Below, one piece after another: positions 20,298-30,420 of a stretch of DNA of 64,000 bases; position 1 is the first letter of the stretch, and each line of letters starts with the position of its first letter. A model generated the notes under the pieces. It was not told the DNA's origin. It did not search any database and worked only from the letters and a program-made list of their open reading frames with translations. A program made the position numbers and the translations under genes. Location of the stretch: NCBI RefSeq assembly GCF_900103175.1, contig NZ_FNLF01000002.1, positions 3,052,136 through 3,116,135 of the forward strand. The letters are read 5' to 3'. The DNA is from Tsukamurella pulmonis (GTDB lineage: Bacteria > Actinomycetota > Actinomycetes > Mycobacteriales > Mycobacteriaceae).

Positions 20298-22058
20298 ATG
20301 GCCTTCTCCGTCCAGATGCCGGCACTCGGCGAGAGCGTCACCGAAGGCACCGTCACCCGGTGGCTCAAGCAGGAGGGCGACACGATCACCGTCGACGAGC
20401 CCCTGCTCGAGGTCTCCACCGACAAGGTCGACACCGAGATCCCCGCTCCGGCATCCGGTGTGCTGCTGAAGATCCTGGCGCAGGAGGACGACGTCGTCGA
20501 GGTCGGCGGCGACCTCGCCACCATCGGCGAGGCCGGCGAGTCCGCCCCCGCGGAGTCCGCCCCCGCTCCCGCCGCCGAGGCCGCCCCGGCACCCGAGCCC
20601 GAGCCCGCCCCCGCCGCCTCCGCTCCGGCCGAGTCCGCCGCCCCGGCCGAGCCCGCCGCGCCCGCTGCTCCTTCGGCGCCCGCGTCGGGCACCGAGGTGA
20701 CGATGCCCGAGCTGGGCGAGTCCGTCACCGAGGGCACCGTCACCCGGTGGCTCAAGAGCGTCGGCGACGAGATCGCCGTCGACGAGCCGCTGCTCGAGGT
20801 CTCCACCGACAAGGTCGATACGGAGATCCCGTCGCCGGTCGCGGGCACGCTGCTCGAGATCAAGGCGAACGAGGACGACGTGATCGCCGTCGGTGGCGTG
20901 CTCGCCGTCGTCGGCTCCGGCGCCCCCGCGGCCGCGTCCGCCCCCGCCGCGCCGGCCCCGGCTCCCGAGCCCACCCCGGCACCCGAGCCGGAGCCCACCC
21001 CGGCACCCGAGCCCGAGCCGGCCCCCGCGCCCGCCCCGGCTGCGGCCGCACCTGCTCCCGCCGCCGCACCGGCCGCGCCCGCGGCCCCCGCCGCCGCCTC
21101 GTCCTCGGAGTCGACGCCGTACGTCACGCCGCTCGTGCGCAAGCTGGCCGCGGAGAACAACGTCGACCTGAACTCGGTCAAGGGCACCGGCGTCGGTGGC
21201 CGCATCCGCAAGCAGGACGTGCTCGCCGCCGCCGAGGCGGCCAAGGCACCCGCCGCGGCCCCGGCCTCGGCCCCCGCTGCGGCCGCGCCGGCGGCACCGT
21301 CGGCCCCCAAGGGCGCACGCCCCGAGCTGGAGGCGCTGCGCGGCACCACGCAGAAGACCAACCGCATCCGCCAGATCACCGCGCGGGTCACCCGGGACTC
21401 GCTGCAGAACGCGGCGCAGCTCACCCAGGTCTTCGAGGTCGACTTCAGCAAGATCGTCGCGCTCCGGGCGCAGGCGAAGGCCTCCTTCAAGGCCAACGAG
21501 GGCGTGAACCTGACGTTCCTGCCGTTCATCGCCAAGGCGGCCATCGAGGCGCTCAAGGTGCACCCGAACGTCAACGCGTCGATCAGCGATGACTTCAAGG
21601 AGATCACCTACCACGGTGGGGTGAACCTCGGCATCGCCGTCGACACCCCGCAGGGCCTGCTCTCGCCGGTCATCAAGAACGCCGACGACCTGTCGCTGGC
21701 CGGCCTCGCGCGCGCCATCGCCGATCTCGCAGAGCGCACCCGCAACAACGGCCTCAAGCCCGACGAGCTCTCGGGCGGCACTTTCACCATCACCAACATC
21801 GGCAGCGAGGGCGCCCTGTTCGACACGCCGATCCTGGTCCCGCCGCAGGCGGCGATGCTGGGCACCGGCGCGATCGTCAAGCGCCCGGTCGTGGTGACGG
21901 ACGCCGCGGGCACGGAGTCCATCGGCATCCACCCGATGGCCTTCCTCCCGCTGACCTACGATCACCGCCTCATCGACGGTGCCGACGCGGGTCGCTTCCT
22001 CACCACGGTCAAGCACCGTCTCGAGGAAGGCGCGTTCGAGGCGGATCTGGGCCTCTAG
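20298..22058 (+). CDS. dlaT: Dihydrolipoamide acyltransferase, E2 of 2-oxoacid dehydrogenase
   Basis: DlaT is the E2 core of pyruvate dehydrogenase in mycobacteria and also serves in peroxide defence there. The 586-aa protein has two lipoyl domains with lipoyl lysines at Lys43 and Lys172 in [10 protein letters not shown]. Ala/Pro/Glu-rich linkers join them, then comes a peripheral-subunit-binding domain starting [11 protein letters not shown] and a catalytic domain ending with the active-site D-H-R-L-I-D-G-A-D. The ATG has the strong upstream AGAGGAA. The lipoyl group it needs is supplied by LipB and LipA encoded downstream. Confidence 0.96.
   Translation: MAFSVQMPALGESVTEGTVTRWLKQEGDTITVDEPLLEVSTDKVDTEIPAPASGVLLKILAQEDDVVEVGGDLATIGEAGESAPAESAPAPAAEAAPAPEPEPAPAASAPAESAAPAEPAAPAAPSAPASGTEVTMPELGESVTEGTVTRWLKSVGDEIAVDEPLLEVSTDKVDTEIPSPVAGTLLEIKANEDDVIAVGGVLAVVGSGAPAAASAPAAPAPAPEPTPAPEPEPTPAPEPEPAPAPAPAAAAPAPAAAPAAPAAPAAASSSESTPYVTPLVRKLAAENNVDLNSVKGTGVGGRIRKQDVLAAAEAAKAPAAAPASAPAAAAPAAPSAPKGARPELEALRGTTQKTNRIRQITARVTRDSLQNAAQLTQVFEVDFSKIVALRAQAKASFKANEGVNLTFLPFIAKAAIEALKVHPNVNASISDDFKEITYHGGVNLGIAVDTPQGLLSPVIKNADDLSLAGLARAIADLAERTRNNGLKPDELSGGTFTITNIGSEGALFDTPILVPPQAAMLGTGAIVKRPVVVTDAAGTESIGIHPMAFLPLTYDHRLIDGADAGRFLTTVKHRLEEGAFEADLGL
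20310..20900 (+). repeat. Internal duplication of the lipoyl domain coding sequence in dlaT
   Basis: Two copies about 390 bp apart (near 20310-20510 and 20700-20900) are almost identical around the lipoyl lysine codons at 20424 and 20811. They are separated by a repetitive Ala/Pro linker. This is a domain duplication, not a mobile element. Confidence 0.8.
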
Positions 22059-22079
22059 CACCGGAAACCACCCGATCAC

Positions 22080-22988
22080 ATGGAACGACGGGTCGCCCTC
22101 GCCGGATCGTCGGGGCTCATCGGCACTGCGGTGTCGCGAGCACTGACGCGGCGGGGCGACACCGTCGTTCCGCTCGTTCGGGGCGATTCCGCGCGGGGGC
22201 TCCCCTGGAATCCCGCGCGGGGCGAGGTCCCCGACCTCGCCGGCTTCGACGCGGTGATCGCACTCAACGGCTCCCCCATCGCCGGCCGCCGCTGGACCGG
22301 CGCGGTGAAGCAGGACCTGCGCGACTCCCGCATCGAGCCCGCGGCCGCGCTCGCCGAAGCCGCCGCCCGCGGGGGCGTCCCGGTCCTCCTGGGCGCCAGC
22401 GCCGTCGGCGTGTACGGCGACGCCGGCGAGAGCGCGTGCGTCGACGGCCCGCAGGGAACGCCCCCGGGTGCCGGCTTCCTCGCGACTCTGTGCACGGAGT
22501 GGGAGGCGGCCGCCGCACCCGCGAGCACCGCCGGAGCCACCGTCGCGCACCTGCGCTTCGGGCACGTCCTGTCCGCCGCGGGCGGCCTGCTCCCCGTCCT
22601 GCGCCGGGTGTACCGGCTCGGTCTGGGCGGCCGGCTCGGCAGCGGCCACCAGTGGATGTCGTGGATCTCCCGCGACGACGCCGCGCGGGCCGTGCTGCAC
22701 GTCCTGGACGGCGCGTTCGCGGGCTCGGTCGCCGGGCCCGTCAATCTCGTCGCGCCGACGCCGGTGCGGCAGCAGGCCTTCAGCGAGGCGCTGGGCCGCG
22801 AGGTGAGCCGCCCCGCGCGGTGGGTGGTGCCGCGCTTCGCGCTGCGCGCCGCCGTCGGGGAGATCGCCGATGAGGGCCTGCTCACCTCCCAGCGCGCCGT
22901 CCCGCGCGTGCTGCAGGAGAGCGGATTCCGGTTCGTGCACACCACACTTCCCGCCGCACTCGCCGCGGCGATGGCGGACGAGGCGTAG
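22080..22988 (+). CDS. TIGR01777-family NAD-dependent epimerase
   Basis: The 302-aa protein is a short-chain dehydrogenase-like member of the YfcH/SulA-related TIGR01777 family, corresponding to Rv2216. The N-terminal Rossmann motif G-S-S-G-L-I-G is at about residues 9-15. The family pieces [10 protein letters not shown] and S-A-V-G-V-Y-G follow, and W-M-S-W-I-S-R-D-D comes later. The substrate is unknown. It lies 21 bp after dlaT and 10 bp before lipB, so it may be part of the lipoate operon. Its stop codon is the first half of the proposed lipB -10 box. Confidence 0.88.
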   Translation: MERRVALAGSSGLIGTAVSRALTRRGDTVVPLVRGDSARGLPWNPARGEVPDLAGFDAVIALNGSPIAGRRWTGAVKQDLRDSRIEPAAALAEAAARGGVPVLLGASAVGVYGDAGESACVDGPQGTPPGAGFLATLCTEWEAAAAPASTAGATVAHLRFGHVLSAAGGLLPVLRRVYRLGLGGRLGSGHQWMSWISRDDAARAVLHVLDGAFAGSVAGPVNLVAPTPVRQQAFSEALGREVSRPARWVVPRFALRAAVGEIADEGLLTSQRAVPRVLQESGFRFVHTTLPAALAAAMADEA

Positions 22989-22991
22989 CGT
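22986..22991 (+). promoter_or_regulatory. -10 box of leaderless lipB, containing the epimerase stop codon
   Basis: TAGCGT begins with the epimerase TAG stop codon and ends 7 nt before the lipB ATG. Confidence 0.55.
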
Positions 22992-22998
22992 CGAGCGC

Positions 22999-23700
22999 AT
23001 GCCCGCACGCTCCGCCCGCGCCGATTCCGCACCGATCGTGGTCGAGGACCTCGGCACCATCGGCTACCAGGAGGCCTTCGACCTCCAGCACGACCTCGCG
23101 AACCAGCGCGCCGACGGCACCGTCGGCGATCGCCTGCTCCTCCTCGAGCACCCGCCCACGTTCACGGCGGGCAAGCGCACCCAGCCGGAGGACCTGCCGA
23201 CCGATGGCAGCACCGTCATCGATGTCGACCGGGGCGGCAAGATCACCTGGCACGGCCCCGGCCAGCTCGTCGGCTACCCGATCGTCAAGCTCGGCTCGGC
23301 GATGGACGTGGTGGACTACGTGCGCCGGATCGAGCAGGCGCTGATCGAGGTGTGTCGCGGCCTGGGCCTGTCGGTCGGGCGGGTCGAGGGCCGCTCGGGC
23401 GTCTGGTTCCCCGCCGACGGTGCGCGCCCGGAGCGCAAGGTGGGTGCGATCGGCATCCGCGTGGCGCGCGGCGTCACCCTGCACGGCTTCGCCCTCAACT
23501 GCGACAACACTCTCGGCGGCTTCGACGCGATCATCCCGTGCGGCATCCCCGACGCCGGCGTGACGACGCTGAGCGCGGAGCTCGGCCGCGACGTCACCGT
23601 CGGCGAGGTCCGCGACGCCGTCGTCGACGCCGTGCAGCGCGCGCTCGACGGCGACCTGCCCGTCACCGACGAGGATCTGCACGCTGCCGGTCACGCCTGA
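22999..23700 (+). CDS. lipB: Octanoyl-[ACP]:protein N-octanoyltransferase
   Basis: LipB moves octanoyl from acyl carrier protein to lipoyl-domain lysines, the first step of lipoate assembly, through a Cys/Lys dyad. The 233-aa protein has both residues: Lys147 in E-R-K-V-G-A-I-G and Cys181 in I-P-C-G-I-P-D. The [17 protein letters not shown] substrate loop is also clear. The start is ATG at 22999. Its 3' end overlaps the convergent HxlR gene by 10 bp. lipA, normally next to it in mycobacteria, is about 4.8 kb away here. Confidence 0.97.
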   Translation: MPARSARADSAPIVVEDLGTIGYQEAFDLQHDLANQRADGTVGDRLLLLEHPPTFTAGKRTQPEDLPTDGSTVIDVDRGGKITWHGPGQLVGYPIVKLGSAMDVVDYVRRIEQALIEVCRGLGLSVGRVEGRSGVWFPADGARPERKVGAIGIRVARGVTLHGFALNCDNTLGGFDAIIPCGIPDAGVTTLSAELGRDVTVGEVRDAVVDAVQRALDGDLPVTDEDLHAAGHA

Positions 23701-24074
23701 TCGGCCGATCCCTCCCCACTGTCGTCCCGGACCGCCTTGGCCCACGTCTTCGCCCACAGCTCGAGCGGTCCGAGCGCGATGAGCAGCGCCTTGCCCTGGT
23801 AGCTCAGGCGGTAGGCGCCGTCGGCGCTCTGCGTGACGATGTGCGCCGCGGTCAGCTCGGAGAGGCGCTGCGAGAGCGTGCTCGACGAGATGCCCTCGAT
23901 GTGGTTGCGCAGGTCCGAGAAGCGCGACTTCCCGAATCGCAGCTCCCACACGATCCGCAGTGCCCAGCGCCGGCCGAACAGGTCGAGCGCGGCCATCATC
24001 GGCCGTCCGGTATCGGAACCACGGACGGGACGCCCCGGTAGCGGGCGTTCGACGTCGTTCTCGTTGTGACCCAC
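23691..24074 (-). CDS. HxlR-family transcriptional regulator
   Basis: This 127-aa winged-helix regulator has the HxlR layout, with a core [18 protein letters not shown] and [13 protein letters not shown] as the recognition helix. HxlR proteins commonly sense electrophiles or small molecules. The GTG at 24074 follows GGGGGAG. It is divergent from the MmpL gene with a 142-bp gap, so control of that exporter is likely. An imperfect repeat GTCCA-N10-TGGAC at 24162-24181 in the gap could be its operator. Confidence 0.88.
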   Translation of the reverse strand: MGHNENDVERPLPGRPVRGSDTGRPMMAALDLFGRRWALRIVWELRFGKSRFSDLRNHIEGISSSTLSQRLSELTAAHIVTQSADGAYRLSYQGKALLIALGPLELWAKTWAKAVRDDSGEGSADQA

Positions 24075-24161
24075 GTCACTCCCCCTCACGTTGTGCGTCG
24101 GAACCCACACCAGGATGCCCTAGTCGAACCTCGGCGATAGAGATACGGTTCACACCTATCA

Positions 24162-24181
24162 GTCCAGTTCGATTTTTGGAC
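24162..24181 (+). promoter_or_regulatory. Possible HxlR operator
   Basis: GTCCA and TGGAC are spaced by 10 bp between the divergent HxlR and MmpL genes. The arms are short, so chance is possible. Confidence 0.3.
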
Positions 24182-24216
24182 CACGGCCGGTGCTCCCGGC
24201 GGACCGGAAGGCAACC

Positions 24217-27200
24217 GTGATCGACGTCCAGAGTAATTCCGCGGCGAAGCCGCCCTTCTTCACCCGACTCGGCCGGCTGTGCGTGCGCTACGCGGCCTGG
24301 ATCCTGCTGTTCTGGGTGGCGCTGGCCGGCGTGCTCAACGTCGCGGTGCCGCAGCTCGAGCAGACGGTGCACAAGCACTCGGCGCCGTTCATCCCGGGCG
24401 ACCTGCCCGGCGTCGACGGGCTGCGCGCCATGGCCGAGGAGTTCGGCACCCCGTCGTCCACGGCGCAGGGCAACGTCATCGTCGCCGCCGAGGGGAGGAT
24501 CGGCCCCGAGCAGGAGCAGTACTACCGCGCCCTCACCGCGGCGTTGGAGGCCGACGAGGAGCACGTCGCCTACGTGATCGACACGTTCGGCAAGCCGGCC
24601 GCACGCGAGGTGGGCCTGAGCCCCGACGGCAAGGCGATCAACCTGCTCGTCGCGGAGGTCGGCGACATCGGCTCGACCCGGGCGCAATCGAGCACCGAAG
24701 CGATCCGCGAGACCATCCGCTCGATCCCCGCACCGGCCGGCACCACCGTCGAGTTCACCGGCACCGCGCCCACGCTCTCGGACCTGTTCACGGCGATCGA
24801 CTCCTCGCTGTTGGTGATCACCGCCGTGTCCGTGGTGCTCATCATGGCGCTGCTGCTGGTGACCTACCGGTCCATCGGCGCGGCGCTGGTGCCGCTGCTG
24901 ACCATCGGCCTCTCGCTGGCCGTCGCGCGGCCCATCGTCTCGCTGCTCGGCGAGCACGAGGTGATCCCGGTGTCCAACTTCTCCATCGCGATCATGACCG
25001 CGATGGTGCTCGGCGCGGCCACGGACTACGCGATCTTCGCCGTCGCCGGCTTCCACGAGGCCCGCCGGGCGGGTGTTCCGAGCGACGAGGCCGCCGTCGC
25101 CGCGTCGACGCGCGTCGGCCGGATCATCGCGGCCTCGGCGCTGACCATCGCCGTCGCCAGCGGCGCCATGATCTTCTGCAAGGTGGGCATCTTCGTCACC
25201 GCCGGCCTGCCCACCACGATCTCGATCATCGTCACCTGCCTCATCGCGCTGACCCTGCCGCCCGCGCTGCTGCGCTACCTGGGCGCCCGGGGCTGGGTCG
25301 AGCCCCGGCCCGGCACCGAGAAGCGCTGGCGCCGCACCGGCGCGCGGGTCATGCGGCGCGCGGTGCCGCTCTCGGCGGCCGCACTCGTCGTGCTGCTCGC
25401 CGCCGCGGCCGTGCTGCCGAGCATGGTGATCGGGTTCGACGAGAACCGGATGCAGCTGCGCGCCACCGACTCCCGCAACGGCTACGAGACGGTGCAGGAA
25501 CACTGGGGAGTCAACGAGGCGGTTCCCGAGTTCCTCCTCATCCGCGCCGACCACGACATGCGCAACACCCACGACCTCGCGGCGCTCGAGGCCATCGCCA
25601 TCGGCGTGGGCAATCTGCCCCAGGTCGCCTACGTCCGATCGATCACCCGGCCCGACGGGAAGCCGATCCCCGAGTCGGCCGTCGGGTACCAGACGCAGCA
25701 GGTCGCCAACGGGCTCGGCGACGCGAACCGCCAGCTCAAGGAGGCCTCGCCGCAGCTCAAGGCGCTCGCCTCCGGCGTCGATCAGCTCAACGCGGGCGCG
25801 AACGAGGCGTCGCGCCGCGTGCCCGAGCTGGTCGCCGGAACGCAGCGGGTCACCGGGCTCGCCTCCGGCGTGCTCGACGCGCTCACCTCGGCGCAGCAGG
25901 CCCTCGCCACGGCGAGCGGCGGCACCGTCGACGTCGACGACGCCACCCGCCTGCTGCGCAGCGCCGTCACCACGCTCACCGTCGCGGCGGATGCTGTGCG
26001 CACCGCCCAGCGCCAGCAGTCCGCGGCTACCGCAGGCGTCAGCACCGTCTTCGGGCCGCTGGTGGGGCCCATCTCCCCCACGTGCGCCGCCGATGCGAAC
26101 TGCCGCGCCGCGCACGACGCCTTCGCCCAACTGGACCGGGCGACGGGCGGTTCCGCCTCGACGGCGGTGCGCGCGGCCACCGCCGTGGTCCCGCTCCCCG
26201 CGGGCACGACCGACCGGGCGAGCGCCGCCCTCACGCAGGCCGACGACGCACTGGCCCGTCTGCAGGGGCTGCTCGCCGGCCTCGACGGGCTGAGCCCCGC
26301 GCAGCTCAAGGCACAGCTCGCGGAGCTCAACGCCGGTGTCGCCCAGCTCTCCACCGGCCTGACGCAGCTGAGCACCGGCCTGGGACAGGTCAAGACCGGT
26401 ACTGATCAGGTGGTGGAGATGACGGGCCGGCTGCAGGACGGGCTCGGCACCGCGACCGACTACCTGACCGGGCTGAGCGCCGGCACCGCCGACGGTCCCG
26501 GGCGGGGCTTCTACCTCCCCGCGCAGGGCCTGCAGTCGGACCGGTTCGTCGACGGCGCGCGCGTGCTCATGTCTCCCGACGGCAAGTCCGCCCGCATGCT
26601 CGTGGTGTGGGGCATCAATCCGTACTCGGACGAGGCCCTCAACACCGCCGCGTCGATCCCCGACGCCGCGCGGGCCGCGGCGAAGGGCACGGTGCTCGAA
26701 CCCGCGACGATGGACGGATTCGGGCTGGCGTCGATCTCGGCGCAGATGCGCGAGCAGGTGCTGCGCGACTTCCTGCTCTTCGGCCTGGTCGCGGTGATCG
26801 GCGTCTTCCTGGTGCTGCTGGTGCTGCTCCGGGCCGTGATCGCGTCGCTGCTCATGGTCACCACCGTGGTGCTGTCCTTCGCGGCCGCCGCGGGCGCGTC
26901 GGTGCTGCTCTGGCAGCACGGCCTGGGGATCCCCGTCGACTGGTCGGTGCTGCCGATCTCGTTCATGGCCCTGGTCGCGGTGGGCGCCGACTACAGCATG
27001 CTCTTCGCCGACCGCATCCGGGAGGAGGCCGCCGGAGGCTCGACGGTGCGCGGCGTGCTCCGCGCGTTCGGCACCACGGGCAGCGTGATCACCACGGCCG
27101 GGCTGGTCTTCGCGATCACCATGTTCGCGCTCATGAGCGGCAGCGTGATCAACCTGCTGCAGATCGGTTCGACGATCGGCATCGGCCTGCTGCTCGACAT

Positions 27201-27279
27201 CGTCGTGGTACGGACGGTCTTCGTGCCCGCGGCGATCACCGCACTGGGAGACCGGGTGTGGTGGCCGTCGAAGCCCTGA
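24217..27279 (+). CDS. MmpL-family RND transporter
   Basis: This is a large inner-membrane RND exporter of the MMPL type, which moves lipids, siderophores or drugs. The 1020-aa protein has the duplicated layout: one helix, a periplasmic domain, a five- to six-helix bundle, then a second set. G-A-A-T-D-Y-A-I-F and G-A-D-Y-S-M-L-F contain the paired Asp-Tyr residues of the proton relay. The second periplasmic domain has a long Ala/Leu/Gln-rich, coiled-coil-like insert (about residues 490-760). GTG at 24217 follows GGAAGG at 5-nt spacing. It overlaps the convergent MFS gene by 44 bp. The substrate is unknown. Confidence 0.93.
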   Translation: MIDVQSNSAAKPPFFTRLGRLCVRYAAWILLFWVALAGVLNVAVPQLEQTVHKHSAPFIPGDLPGVDGLRAMAEEFGTPSSTAQGNVIVAAEGRIGPEQEQYYRALTAALEADEEHVAYVIDTFGKPAAREVGLSPDGKAINLLVAEVGDIGSTRAQSSTEAIRETIRSIPAPAGTTVEFTGTAPTLSDLFTAIDSSLLVITAVSVVLIMALLLVTYRSIGAALVPLLTIGLSLAVARPIVSLLGEHEVIPVSNFSIAIMTAMVLGAATDYAIFAVAGFHEARRAGVPSDEAAVAASTRVGRIIAASALTIAVASGAMIFCKVGIFVTAGLPTTISIIVTCLIALTLPPALLRYLGARGWVEPRPGTEKRWRRTGARVMRRAVPLSAAALVVLLAAAAVLPSMVIGFDENRMQLRATDSRNGYETVQEHWGVNEAVPEFLLIRADHDMRNTHDLAALEAIAIGVGNLPQVAYVRSITRPDGKPIPESAVGYQTQQVANGLGDANRQLKEASPQLKALASGVDQLNAGANEASRRVPELVAGTQRVTGLASGVLDALTSAQQALATASGGTVDVDDATRLLRSAVTTLTVAADAVRTAQRQQSAATAGVSTVFGPLVGPISPTCAADANCRAAHDAFAQLDRATGGSASTAVRAATAVVPLPAGTTDRASAALTQADDALARLQGLLAGLDGLSPAQLKAQLAELNAGVAQLSTGLTQLSTGLGQVKTGTDQVVEMTGRLQDGLGTATDYLTGLSAGTADGPGRGFYLPAQGLQSDRFVDGARVLMSPDGKSARMLVVWGINPYSDEALNTAASIPDAARAAAKGTVLEPATMDGFGLASISAQMREQVLRDFLLFGLVAVIGVFLVLLVLLRAVIASLLMVTTVVLSFAAAAGASVLLWQHGLGIPVDWSVLPISFMALVAVGADYSMLFADRIREEAAGGSTVRGVLRAFGTTGSVITTAGLVFAITMFALMSGSVINLLQIGSTIGIGLLLDIVVVRTVFVPAAITALGDRVWWPSKP

Positions 27280-28444
27280 CCGGACGCAGCCGCACCGAAG
27301 CGAAGCAGAGGAGCGCGGCGGCCAGCGCGAACGCGGTGGCCGTCGCCGCGAACCAGGGCCCGCCCACCACGAGCGTCCCGAGCGTGGCCGTGCCCGCCGC
27401 GATCCCCGCGTTGGTGCAGGCGTTGTTCCAGCCGAGCACCGCGGCGCGGTTGTCGGGGTCGACGGAGGACAGGTAGGTCTGCTGCGCGGAGAAGAACGCT
27501 CCACCGCCGGCGCACCACACCGCGACGGCCGCGATGACGACGGCCGGGACGGTGGCGGTGGCGGCCACCGCGACGCCCGCGGCCACCACGAGCGCCGCGC
27601 CGGCCGGCACCCACGCCGGGTGCACGCCGCGGCGGGCGAGCCGGTCGACGAGGACCCCCGTGCCGACCGAGCCGGCCATCGAGCCGATCCCCACCACGAG
27701 GCCCACCAGCCCCAGGGTGGTCAGCCCGTACCCGAAGCGGTGCGAGAGCAGCACGCCCACGTAGGTGTAGGCGCCCAGCCGTCCCGCCTGCAGCAGGAGC
27801 GAGGACGTGAAGGCCAGCGCGATCCGGCGGTCGCGCCACGGCGCGAACAGGCCGCCGCGGTGCGCGCTCGCCGGCGCCGCGCCCGCCGAGGGCAGCCGCC
27901 GGGCCATGACGACGGCCACCACCAGCATCGGGACGCCGATCAGCAGGTAGGGCGCGCGCCAGCCCAGCCCCGTCGCGAGCAGCGCGCCGAGCGGCACGCC
28001 CAGGACCTGGCCGCCCGCGTAGGCGGCCGCGCCCAGGGAGACGGCGCGGCCCCGTTGCGCGGGGGCGGCGTACTCGGCGAGGTAGGCCCAGATCGACGGG
28101 GCGCCGAGCGCCGCGCCGAGCCCCGAGAGGGCGCGGGCCGCCACGAGGAGCGCCAGCGACGGCGCCAGGTAGCTCAGTACGTCGGCGACGGCGAAGACCG
28201 CCATCCCGGTGGCGATCGCGTGACGGCGCGGCAGCCGGTCCGAGAGCCGCCCGAAGAGCGGGCCCGTGACGGCGTAGCAGAGCACGTAGGCGGTGACGAC
28301 GTTCCCCGCGGCGCCGGTGGACGCGCCGAAGGCGCGGGCGATGTCCGGCAGTAGCGGCGCGACGAGGTTCATCTCGGCGCCCATGAGGAAGAACACCAGG
28401 TAGAGCACGACGAACGTGCCCCACGGGGTCCTCCCCTGCGTCAT
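27236..28444 (-). CDS. MFS transporter, drug-efflux type
   Basis: The 402-aa protein is a major facilitator with about 12 helices. The loop between helices 2 and 3 carries G-R-L-S-D-R-L-P-R-R, the family motif A, and P-S-I-W-A-Y-L-A-E-Y resembles the motif of AraJ/CmlA-type exporters. This type usually exports drugs or sugars. ATG at 28444 has the excellent AGGAGGT upstream. It is divergent from lipA. With the HxlR and MmpL genes it makes a three-gene export block between lipB and lipA. Confidence 0.9.
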   Translation of the reverse strand: MTQGRTPWGTFVVLYLVFFLMGAEMNLVAPLLPDIARAFGASTGAAGNVVTAYVLCYAVTGPLFGRLSDRLPRRHAIATGMAVFAVADVLSYLAPSLALLVAARALSGLGAALGAPSIWAYLAEYAAPAQRGRAVSLGAAAYAGGQVLGVPLGALLATGLGWRAPYLLIGVPMLVVAVVMARRLPSAGAAPASAHRGGLFAPWRDRRIALAFTSSLLLQAGRLGAYTYVGVLLSHRFGYGLTTLGLVGLVVGIGSMAGSVGTGVLVDRLARRGVHPAWVPAGAALVVAAGVAVAATATVPAVVIAAVAVWCAGGGAFFSAQQTYLSSVDPDNRAAVLGWNNACTNAGIAAGTATLGTLVVGGPWFAATATAFALAAALLCFASVRLRPVRASTATTPGLPVR

Positions 28445-28537
28445 CGCCGTACCTCCTGTCGGAGCCAGATTAGATGATCGAATCAACGGCGCCCACCGGG
28501 CGTGACCCGCGACACCGTCGGGTCGCGGACGCGGGCG

Positions 28538-28543
28538 TAGCAT
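28538..28543 (+). promoter_or_regulatory. -10 box of leaderless lipA
   Basis: TAGCAT ends 7 nt before GTG 28551. This favours that start over the overlapping ATG at 28542. Confidence 0.6.
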
Positions 28544-28550
28544 GGATCGG

Positions 28551-29570
28551 GTGAGTACCCCGGAGAACCCCCGCAAGCTACTCCGCCTCGAGGTCCGTAA
28601 CGCACAGACCCCGATCGAGCGCAAGCCGAACTGGATCCGCACGCGCGCGAAGATGGGCCCTGAATTCACCGAGCTCAAGGGCCTCGTCAAGCGTGAGGGC
28701 CTGCACACGGTGTGCGAAGAGGCGGGCTGCCCCAACATCTACGAGTGCTGGGAGGACCGCGAGGCCACCTTCCTCATCGGCGGCGAGCAGTGCACGCGGC
28801 GGTGCGACTTCTGCCAGATCGACACGGGCAAGCCGGCGGAGCTGGACCGGGACGAGCCGCGCCGCGTGGCCGAGTCGGTGCAGGCGATGGGCCTGCGCTA
28901 CTCCACCATCACCGGCGTCGCGCGCGACGACCTGCCCGACGAGGGCGTGTGGCTCTACGCCGAGACGGTGCGCCAGATCCACGCGCTGAACCCGAACACG
29001 GGCGTCGAGAACCTGATCCCCGACTTCCACGCCAAGCCCGAGCTGCTGGCCGAGGTCTTCGAGTCGCGCCCCGAGGTGCTGGCCCACAACCTGGAGACGG
29101 TGCCGCGCATCTTCAAGCGGATCCGCCCCGCCTTCCGGTACGAGCGCTCTCTCGACGTGATCCGCCAGGCCCGCGACTTCGGCCTGGTCACCAAGTCGAA
29201 TCTCATCCTCGGCATGGGTGAGACCCCCGAGGAGGTCACGGAGGCGATGCGCGACCTGCACGACGCGGGCTGCGACATCATCACCATCACGCAGTACCTG
29301 CGCCCGTCGCCGCGGCACCACCCCGTGGAGCGCTGGGTCAAGCCCGAGGAGTTCGTCGAGCACACGCAGGCGGCCGAGGAGATGGGCTTCGCCGGCGTGA
29401 TGGCCGGTCCGCTGGTCCGCTCGTCGTACCGCGCCGGAAAGCTCTACGCCAAGGCGATGGCGCACCACGGTCGTCCGATCCCGGAGAACATGGCGCACTT
29501 GACGGCCGAGGGCGACGCCGCCCAGGAGGCCACCTCGGTGCTCAGCCGCATGGCCGCCGCCGCCAAGTAG
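28551..29570 (+). CDS. lipA: Lipoyl synthase (radical SAM)
   Basis: LipA inserts two sulfurs into protein-bound octanoyl groups made by LipB. The 339-aa protein has the auxiliary cluster cysteines at 55, 60 and 66 ([12 protein letters not shown]), the radical-SAM cluster at 81, 85 and 88 (C-T-R-R-C-D-F-C), and the C-terminal R-S-S-Y whose serine ligates the sacrificial cluster. The GTG at 28551 is chosen because a TANNNT box ends 7 nt upstream. An ATG at 28542 would add three residues. The DUF4191 gene follows after 39 bp. Confidence 0.97.
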   Translation: MSTPENPRKLLRLEVRNAQTPIERKPNWIRTRAKMGPEFTELKGLVKREGLHTVCEEAGCPNIYECWEDREATFLIGGEQCTRRCDFCQIDTGKPAELDRDEPRRVAESVQAMGLRYSTITGVARDDLPDEGVWLYAETVRQIHALNPNTGVENLIPDFHAKPELLAEVFESRPEVLAHNLETVPRIFKRIRPAFRYERSLDVIRQARDFGLVTKSNLILGMGETPEEVTEAMRDLHDAGCDIITITQYLRPSPRHHPVERWVKPEEFVEHTQAAEEMGFAGVMAGPLVRSSYRAGKLYAKAMAHHGRPIPENMAHLTAEGDAAQEATSVLSRMAAAAK

Positions 29571-29596
29571 GCGTTCGGCACGAAGTAATCGCACAT

Positions 29597-29602
29597 TAAG
29601 CT
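29597..29602 (+). promoter_or_regulatory. -10 box of leaderless DUF4191 gene
   Basis: TAAGCT ends 7 nt before the ATG at 29610, giving a second promoter inside the lipA-DUF4191 unit. Confidence 0.55.
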
Positions 29603-29609
29603 AGGGGAC

Positions 29610-30374
29610 ATGGCACAGGACAAGGCAGCGGCCGACAAGCTCAAGGCGCAGAAGGCCGAGGCGAAGCGGGCCCGCAAGGCCGCTTCGAAGGAACGCCGCA
29701 AGCAGATGTGGCAGGCGTTCCAGATGCAGCGCAAGGAAGACAAGGCGCTGGTACCGATCATGGCCGGCGTGTTCGTCGTCGCGATCGTGCTGTCGATCGG
29801 CCTCGGCGTGCTCCTCGGGCAGCCGTGGTGGATGTTCCTCATCCTCGGTGTGCTGCTCGGCGCGCTGGGCGCGTTCATCGTCTTCACCCGCCGCCTCGAG
29901 CGCAGCGTCTACACCAAGAACGAGGGCCAGGTCGGCGCGGCCGGCTGGGCGCTCGAGAACATGCGCGGCTCGTGGCGCGTGACGCAGGCCGTCGCGCGCA
30001 CCACGCACGCCGACGCGGTGCACCGCGTCATCGGCAAGCCCGGCGTGATCCTCGTCGCCGAGGGCAACGAGGGCCGGATCAAGGGCCTGCTCGCGCAGGA
30101 GAAGAAGAAGACGGCCCGCGTCGTGGGCCAGACGCCGATCTACGAGTTCACCGTCGGCAACGACGAGGGCCAGGTGCCGCTGCGCAAGCTGCAGCGTTCC
30201 CTGAACAAGCTCCCGTCGAACATCAACGGCAAGAAGATCGATGAGTTGGAGGGCCGCCTCGCAGCGCTCTCCACGCGCACCGGCGGCGCGCAGATGCCGC
30301 GCGGCCCGCTGCCGCAGGGCGCGAAGATGCGCAGCGTGCAGCGCACCGTCCGGCGCAAGACCGGATCGAACTGA
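29610..30374 (+). CDS. DUF4191 membrane protein
   Basis: The 254-aa protein corresponds to Rv2219, next to lipA across Mycobacteriales. The first ~45 residues are Lys/Ala-rich and likely helical. Two membrane helices lie at about residues 48-70 and 74-96, followed by a cytosolic domain of about 150 residues with a very basic end. No enzymatic motif is visible and its role is unknown. Constant linkage with lipA suggests, but does not prove, a role near lipoate metabolism. A strong terminator follows directly. Confidence 0.88.
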   Translation: MAQDKAAADKLKAQKAEAKRARKAASKERRKQMWQAFQMQRKEDKALVPIMAGVFVVAIVLSIGLGVLLGQPWWMFLILGVLLGALGAFIVFTRRLERSVYTKNEGQVGAAGWALENMRGSWRVTQAVARTTHADAVHRVIGKPGVILVAEGNEGRIKGLLAQEKKKTARVVGQTPIYEFTVGNDEGQVPLRKLQRSLNKLPSNINGKKIDELEGRLAALSTRTGGAQMPRGPLPQGAKMRSVQRTVRRKTGSN

Positions 30375-30377
30375 TCG

Positions 30378-30415
30378 AAGAACTCGGGGCCCGCTACGGC
30401 GGGCCCCGAGTTCTT
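30378..30415. terminator. Strong bidirectional terminator with UNCG tetraloop
   Basis: A 17-bp perfect stem closes a TACG loop with a C-G closing pair, the stable UNCG class. It lies between convergent DUF4191 and RDD genes. TTCTTTG follows on the plus strand, and short A/T flanks help the reverse direction. Confidence 0.9.
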
Positions 30416-30420
30416 TGTTC

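Noticed and set aside
20560-21110. Short tandem-like Pro/Ala/Glu codon repeats in dlaT
   Set aside because: They encode flexible linkers usual for E2 proteins; not a CRISPR or mobile repeat.
20289-28424. Very long antisense frames (over 900 codons) opposite dlaT, lipB and the MmpL gene
   Set aside because: They mirror high-GC third-position bias of the real genes and read as Arg/Gly/Ala repeats with no domain.
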